DNA from: JBBRLA01 sp038231615
Lineage (GTDB): Bacteria; Myxococcota_A; Polyangia; Palsa-1104; JAEUJZ01
DNA length: 7,821 nucleotides
Assembly (NCBI GenBank): GCA_038231615.1
Contig: JBBRLA010000405.1
Coordinates: 1 to 7,821, forward strand
Direction of reading: 5' to 3'
Shown here piece after piece: positions 4,009 to 7,821 of the stretch. Made by a program: the position numbers and the translations under genes. The notes beneath the pieces are model-generated. The model was given only the letters and a program-made list of their open reading frames with translations. It had not been told where the DNA came from and searched no databases. Each line of letters starts with the position of its first letter. Positions within the stretch are counted from its first letter, which is position 1.

Positions 4009-5648
4009 CCGGCTCTGTTCTTCGTAGCCAGGCGTTCCTTTTCCGCGGGGCCCTCGTGCTTTTTCTCGCCGTCGCGCCGGGCTGCGCCCCACAGGGGATG
4101 GCGCCGCCGTCCGACCTGAGCGGGTCTCTTCCCACCGATGGAACCGGCGACGGCCGGAAGACCCAGCGACCGCCGGCCCTTGTCTGGCTGCCCCAATCCG
4201 TGGGTTATGAGATCTTTGTCCGCAGCTTCGCCGACAGCGACAAGAGCGGGGACGGGGATCTGCCGGGCATCACCGCGCGCCTCAACTACCTGCAAGACCT
4301 GGGGGTGGACTTGATCTGGCTCACGCCGATCCACCCCTCGCCGAGCTACCATGGCTACGACGTCCTCGACTACGACGCGGTGAACCCCGATTTCGGCACC
4401 CTTTCCGACCTGGATCGCCTGCTCTCCGAAGCCCACCGCCGGGGCATGCGAGTGCTCCTGGATCTGGTGGCCAACCACACGTCCAACAAGCACCCGTGGT
4501 TCCTGGCGGCGGAGAAGGACGCACCCACCTCCGGCCCCGAGGCCGGCCGCTACCTTTTCCGCGGCAGCGACCCGGGCTGGCCCATGAACAGCCGCCACTA
4601 CTTCAAGCCCGTTCCCGATGGCAGCGGGCGCTTCTTCTTTTCTTTTTTCAGCGGTGCCCTGCCCGATCTGAATTACCGCGACCCGCGGGTGCTGCCGGCG
4701 ATAAAGGACGTGGTCTCACTGTGGATCGGCCGCGGGGCCGACGGGTTTCGCCTGGACGCGGCCCGTTATCTGGAGGAGTGGCCGGATCCCATCAGCGCCA
4801 CCAGTGAGCCGGCGGTGGCCGATACGGCGGACACCCACAAGACATGGCGGGCCCTGCGGGAGACGGCGGTGGCAAGAGACCCGGGGGCGGCCCTCATCGG
4901 CGAGGTATGGGCCGACATGGACACCATCGCCCAGTATCGCGGCGGCGGAGACGAGCTGCACGGCTGCTTCCACTTCCCCCTGGCGGGGGCGATGCTGGAC
5001 GGGGTGAACCGGGGCGATCCCGGGCCCATCCGCGACGCGCTCTCGGCCATGGCGCGCACCACCGTGCCGGCCAGCTTCTTGGCGCCCTTTCTGTCGAACC
5101 ATGACCAGCAGCGTTCGGCCACTGTCCTTCAGGGGAAAGGGGCGCGGATGCGCCAGGCGGCGGCGCTGCTTCTGGCCCTGCCGGGCCCGCCGTTCCTCTA
5201 TTATGGGGAGGAAATCGGCATGGAGCAGAGCACCGACCCCAAGCTCACCGGAGATCGGGCGCAACGGGCCCCGATGCCCTGGGACACGGTGACGGCACAG
5301 CGGGCGGATGCGGGATCGCTGCTGAACCACTATCGCAAGCTGATCCGGCTGCGCCGGGCGACCCCGGCGCTCAGCAGCGACCTTTTGCGGGTACTGACGG
5401 CGACGGATGGGCGGCTGCTGGCGCTTCAGCGCGGTGGAAGCCAGGGGGTGGCGGCGGTGTACAACCTGTCGGACGTAGAGGTGGCCGGGGCCCACGTGGA
5501 GCTGCCGGCGGATTATGCATTGGGGCCGCAGAAGGACCTGCTGGCCGAGCTTCCGGCGGCGGCGGCGGCGGCGGACGCGGGCAACCGCGGGCGCTATCCT
5601 CTGCCCGCGATCCCGGCCCGCGGCGCGGTATGGATCACGGGAGGGTGA
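4005..5648 (+). CDS. GH13 alpha-amylase-family glycoside hydrolase, probable lipoprotein
   Basis: 547 residues. The signal peptide (ALVLFLAVAPGC) ends in Cys27, a slightly unusual lipobox with Pro at -2, so the enzyme is probably lipid-anchored outside the inner membrane. After a Gly/Pro linker (28-58), the (beta/alpha)8 barrel carries the GH13 signature regions: DLVANH (153-158), GFRLDAARY with nucleophile Asp251, LIGEVW with acid/base Glu300, and FLSNHDQQR with Asp367. An acidic Ca-binding-type loop DSDKSGDGD lies at 77-85, and YYGEEIGM at 399-406 is typical of the oligo-1,6-glucosidase and alpha-amylase branches. A C-terminal beta domain (about 455-547) follows. It should cleave alpha-1,4 or alpha-1,6 glucans or maltodextrins; exact specificity is unclear. 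All catalytic residues are present. It is followed, 1 bp later, by the HIT gene. Confidence 0.95.
   Translation: MTGSVLRSQAFLFRGALVLFLAVAPGCAPQGMAPPSDLSGSLPTDGTGDGRKTQRPPALVWLPQSVGYEIFVRSFADSDKSGDGDLPGITARLNYLQDLGVDLIWLTPIHPSPSYHGYDVLDYDAVNPDFGTLSDLDRLLSEAHRRGMRVLLDLVANHTSNKHPWFLAAEKDAPTSGPEAGRYLFRGSDPGWPMNSRHYFKPVPDGSGRFFFSFFSGALPDLNYRDPRVLPAIKDVVSLWIGRGADGFRLDAARYLEEWPDPISATSEPAVADTADTHKTWRALRETAVARDPGAALIGEVWADMDTIAQYRGGGDELHGCFHFPLAGAMLDGVNRGDPGPIRDALSAMARTTVPASFLAPFLSNHDQQRSATVLQGKGARMRQAAALLLALPGPPFLYYGEEIGMEQSTDPKLTGDRAQRAPMPWDTVTAQRADAGSLLNHYRKLIRLRRATPALSSDLLRVLTATDGRLLALQRGGSQGVAAVYNLSDVEVAGAHVELPADYALGPQKDLLAELPAAAAAADAGNRGRYPLPAIPARGAVWITGG
5554..5574 (+). repeat. CGG microsatellite (7 units) inside the GH13 gene
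   Basis: Seven perfect CGG units, read as GCG, encode an alanine run (Ala518-523) in a loop of the C-terminal beta domain. Unit changes would alter Ala number without shifting the frame. Confidence 0.85.
5640..5644 (+). promoter_or_regulatory. Ribosome binding site of the HIT gene
   Basis: GGAGG, 5 nt before ATG 5650. It is embedded in the last codons of the GH13 gene, whose stop codon occupies the spacer. Confidence 0.75.
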
Positions 5649-5649
5649 A

Positions 5650-6069
5650 ATGAGCGGCAAGCCCTGCATCTTCTGCCAGATCGTCGAGGAGCGCCTTGCC
5701 GCAGCGCGGGTCTACCAGGATGACGCGGCGGTGGCGTTCCTGGATGCGCGGCCGGTGTTCAAGGGGCACGCCCTGGTGGTGCCCCGGGCGCATATCGAGG
5801 TGGTCGGCGATCTTCCCGCGGCGATGGTGGGCCCGTTTTTCCTGGCGGTGCAGCGGGTGGCGCAGGCGGTGGAGCAGGGGCTTTCCGCGGGGGGCACGTT
5901 CGTGGCCATGAACAACCGCATCAGCCAGAGCGTCCCGCACCTGCACGTGCACGTCGTGCCGCGCCACAAGGGCGACGGCCTGCGGGGCTTCTTCTGGCCC
6001 CGGGTGCGCTACGCTTCGGACGAGGAGACCGAAGAATTCCGCGAGAAGATCGCTCGGGCACTGCAATAG
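5650..6069 (+). CDS. HIT-family nucleotide hydrolase/transferase
   Basis: 139 residues, the normal size for a single-domain HIT protein. CIFCQIVEE at the N-terminus provides the two zinc cysteines (Cys6, Cys9). The signature HLHVHVVPR has His97, His99 and His101, with His99 the expected nucleophile. GHALVVPRAHIE (39-50) is the conserved strand pair and its His48 a likely further zinc ligand. The tail GLRGFFWPR is a variant seen in one bacterial branch of the family. HIT enzymes hydrolyse or transfer nucleotides from dinucleoside polyphosphates, AMP-NH2-type compounds or sugar-nucleotide adducts. The exact substrate is not evident. It has no signal peptide, so it is cytoplasmic, unlike its two upstream operon partners. 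It is the last gene of the operon, and only 15 bp separate it from a convergent gene. Confidence 0.95.
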   Translation: MSGKPCIFCQIVEERLAAARVYQDDAAVAFLDARPVFKGHALVVPRAHIEVVGDLPAAMVGPFFLAVQRVAQAVEQGLSAGGTFVAMNNRISQSVPHLHVHVVPRHKGDGLRGFFWPRVRYASDEETEEFREKIARALQ

Positions 6070-6084
6070 AAGCAGCATAACGAA

Positions 6085-7332
6085 TCAATCGGTGGCTCGG
6101 AGCACCCAGCACTTCAGGTATTCGGTCTCGTGCACCCCCAGCATCACCGGGTGGTCGCGCCCGGCGCCGCGCCGTTCCAATAGCTGCACCGGACGCCCCA
6201 CGTCCCGGGCCGCCTCCTCCAGCATCTCGCCAAAGAGAAAGGGAGGCAGCTTGCCCGAACAACTGCACGTGAAGAGCAGCCCCCCGGGCGAGAGCAGCCG
6301 CAGGGCACGCAGGTTCAGTTCCTTGTAGGCCCGCCGGGCGGCTGCCAGCGCGTCCGTCTGCGGCCCGTGCTGCCCGCGCTTGGTCAGGGCCGGGGGATCG
6401 ACCACCACCAGGGCGAAGCGCCGCCCCGCGGCCTCCAGTGCCCGCAGGTGATCGAAGGCGTTGTGTACCTGGACATCCATCTTCACCCCGTTCAACTCGG
6501 CGTTGCGCCGCGCTCGCAGCACCGCCTGTGGGCTTTCGTCGCAGGCCAGCACGGAAAGGCCGGCACGGGCCAGGGCCAGGGCGAAGCCCCCATGATAGGT
6601 GAAGGTGTCGAGCGCCGGGCTCCCCGGCGGAAGGGCCCTGGCGTAGTCGTGGGCCAGGGCGTGGTTTTCCTGTTGGTCCAAAAACCCGCCGGTCTTGCCG
6701 TCCGTCAGCAGATCCACTTCCACCAGGCTGCCGGCGTCGCGGTAGCGGAGGACGGTGTCGGGCGAATCGTCGCTGCCCCGGGCCTTTCGCAAGTCCAGCA
6801 GCACCCCCTTGCGCCTAGGCAACTGGTCCATGTCCCTGCCGCTGCCGTCGTCCCGGGCCACCACCAGCGAGACCCCCAGCGCCTGCCGCACCACCTCGGC
6901 GATGCGCCCCTCCCGCCGGTCCATCGCCGCCGCCGAGGTCTGGATCACCGCCGCGTCGCCATAGCGATCCACGAAGAGCCCCGGCAAAAGGTCCGCTTCC
7001 CCGTGGACCACCCTGTAGGCCCCCTCCGTCCCGGGTGCCCCGCAAAGCCCCAGCGCCCGGCGCCGGGCCTCCGCCAGAAGGATGCGCTCGCGCAGAAGTT
7101 CGTCGTCCAGCGGGCGCCCGTGCCGGCTCAGCGCCCGCAGGGCAATGCGGCTCTGCGGCGCGAAGAGGGCGCTGCCCAGCAGTGTGCCGCGTCCATCCTG
7201 CACCAGCACCACGTCGGTCTGCTCATCGTGGCCCGCGTCCGTCGGCGCCCGCAGCACTTCTTTCTGGGGCACGAAGGGATGCCCGCCGCGCAAAAGGGCC
7301 GCGCCCCGCGGGCTCACCTCGACCCTGGGCAT
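6085..7332 (-). CDS. rlmI: RlmI-type SAM-dependent rRNA (cytosine-5) methyltransferase
   Basis: From ATG 7332 the protein has 415 residues. An N-terminal PUA domain (about 1-75; VEVSPRGAALLRGGHPFV opens it) should bind RNA. A linking region carries HGEADLLPGLFVDRYGD (110-126). The Rossmann methyltransferase follows: TDGKTGGFLDQQENH (210-224), SAM motif I LDTFTYHGGFA (241-251), VVVDPPAL (309-316), and TCSCSG (355-360) with the expected catalytic cysteine. The chain ends with DHPVMLGVHETEYLK (393-407), also as in RlmI. E. coli RlmI makes m5C1962 of 23S rRNA; this orthology is probable but not proven, since the family includes paralogues. Other possible starts are 7362 and 7392, both inside serA; 7332 matches the family start and lies 16 bp after the serA stop, but has only a weak ribosome binding site. 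Confidence 0.92.
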   Translation of the reverse strand: MPRVEVSPRGAALLRGGHPFVPQKEVLRAPTDAGHDEQTDVVLVQDGRGTLLGSALFAPQSRIALRALSRHGRPLDDELLRERILLAEARRRALGLCGAPGTEGAYRVVHGEADLLPGLFVDRYGDAAVIQTSAAAMDRREGRIAEVVRQALGVSLVVARDDGSGRDMDQLPRRKGVLLDLRKARGSDDSPDTVLRYRDAGSLVEVDLLTDGKTGGFLDQQENHALAHDYARALPPGSPALDTFTYHGGFALALARAGLSVLACDESPQAVLRARRNAELNGVKMDVQVHNAFDHLRALEAAGRRFALVVVDPPALTKRGQHGPQTDALAAARRAYKELNLRALRLLSPGGLLFTCSCSGKLPPFLFGEMLEEAARDVGRPVQLLERRGAGRDHPVMLGVHETEYLKCWVLRATD

Positions 7333-7348
7333 CTGGCCCAAAACCACG

Positions 7349-7821
7349 TCAGACGCCCCCATGGACCGGTCCCAGTTCCAGCACCTCGACATGCAGGATC
7401 TCGTGGGTGCGTCCGCGGATCTCCGCCAAAAGCTCGGCGCTCGGGCGCGACCCCAGGCGGATGCGGGCGCAGGCGGCGCGGGCCCCTTCGAAGATCAGGT
7501 TCTGCATCTCCTCCACGTTGATCTGGTGCCGGCGGATGGCGGCCAGCACCTCGGCCAGCACCCCGATCTGATCGCGGTGGCGCACCACCAGCTCGGCCCG
7601 CGCCGGGGTCTTGGAGGGTTTTTGTAAATTCACGCAGTTGGGCACCTCGCCGCTTTGCACGAAGGCCCGCACGATGCGCAGGGTCTCGTCGGCGATGGCG
7701 CTCTGCGCCTGCTCGGTGGAGGCGCCGATGTGGTGGCTGCCGTACACCCCCGGCAAGGCGACGATGTCATCGCTGAAGGTCCCGGCGGCGGCCTCGGGCT
7801 CGTGCTCAAAGACGTCCAGCC
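7349..7821 (-). CDS. serA: D-3-phosphoglycerate dehydrogenase, C-terminal part
   Basis: The 5' part lies off the right edge; 156 C-terminal residues are present. They begin LDVFEHEPEAAAGTFSDDIV, the end of the NAD-binding region. YGSHHIGASTEQAQSAIADET follows, where the second His of SHH is the catalytic His paired with Glu in this dehydrogenase family. After VPNCVNLQKPSKTPAR comes an ACT domain (AELVVRHRDQIGVLAEVLAAI and onward), the usual site of L-serine feedback inhibition. This C-terminal layout (short link, single ACT, no large intervening domain) is the E. coli-like form. The enzyme oxidises 3-phosphoglycerate in the first step of serine synthesis. The rlmI-type gene follows closely and is probably co-transcribed. 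The serA assignment is confident, though related 2-hydroxyacid dehydrogenases with ACT domains exist. Confidence 0.93.
   Translation of the reverse strand, partial: LDVFEHEPEAAAGTFSDDIVALPGVYGSHHIGASTEQAQSAIADETLRIVRAFVQSGEVPNCVNLQKPSKTPARAELVVRHRDQIGVLAEVLAAIRRHQINVEEMQNLIFEGARAACARIRLGSRPSAELLAEIRGRTHEILHVEVLELGPVHGGV

Noticed and set aside
4716..5669. 317-residue minus-strand frame opposite the GH13 gene
   Set aside because: Arg/Pro/Gln-rich composition typical of an antisense shadow; the plus strand has all GH13 motifs.
6367..7521. 384-residue plus-strand frame opposite rlmI/serA
   Set aside because: An antisense shadow spanning two well-supported genes, rich in Arg, Gln, His and Pro, with no recognisable domain.
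7349..7756. A separate 135-residue gene starting with TTG at 7756
   Set aside because: The frame continues upstream to the window edge with phosphoglycerate dehydrogenase sequence, so this is the middle of serA.
1..7821. CRISPR array, tRNA, rRNA, insertion sequence or prophage
   Set aside because: No regularly spaced repeats, no cloverleaf or rRNA stretches, and no transposase, integrase or terminal inverted repeats seen on reading both strands.

Overview
This is a GC-rich window with densely packed genes, very short gaps and strong G/C preference at third codon positions. The gene mix includes a Uma2-family endonuclease with the long GGGGWW insert, a secreted hydrophobic protein of unknown family, a GH13 lipoprotein, and serA followed by an RlmI-type methyltransferase. 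Together these fit a free-living GC-rich Gram-negative bacterium, and Myxococcota or a related deltaproteobacterial lineage is my best guess. That placement is inference: there is no rRNA or phylogenetic marker here that I could compare. It looks chromosomal. I see no insertion sequence, phage gene, tRNA, rRNA or CRISPR array.

Region 1 (1-1423) is accessory in character. A minus-strand type II toxin-antitoxin pair (ribbon-helix-helix antitoxin, then a PIN-domain toxin that runs off the left edge) is divergent from a plus-strand Uma2-family protein. The 112 bp between them hold a 15-bp palindrome over the likely antitoxin promoter and a perfect 21-bp tandem duplication.

Region 2 (1494-3087, minus strand) reads as one operon: an unrecognised 138-residue protein, thiD (HMP/HMP-P kinase of thiamine synthesis) coupled to it by ATGA, and a 100-residue rubredoxin-like zinc-ribbon protein. 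The 235-bp divergent spacer 3088-3322 carries three CAATTG-core sites, two of them forming a perfect inverted repeat.

Region 3 (3323-6069, plus strand) is a tight operon: a secreted, proline-rich, hydrophobic protein of unknown function, a GH13 alpha-glucan hydrolase with a lipoprotein-type signal peptide, and a HIT-family protein. The first two suggest alpha-glucan handling at the cell envelope. HIT proteins are usually cytoplasmic, so the third may simply share the transcript.

Region 4 (6085-7821, minus strand, convergent with region 3) holds an RlmI-type rRNA methyltransferase downstream of the 3' end of serA, whose 5' part lies beyond the right edge.

An architectural regularity stands out. 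All four genes that head a transcription unit in the window (antitoxin, Uma2, unknown protein, secreted protein) have a TGNTA element 10-11 nt before the start codon and no convincing independent Shine-Dalgarno site. Internal genes instead use Shine-Dalgarno sites or stop/start overlaps. This suggests extended -10 promoters producing leaderless mRNAs.
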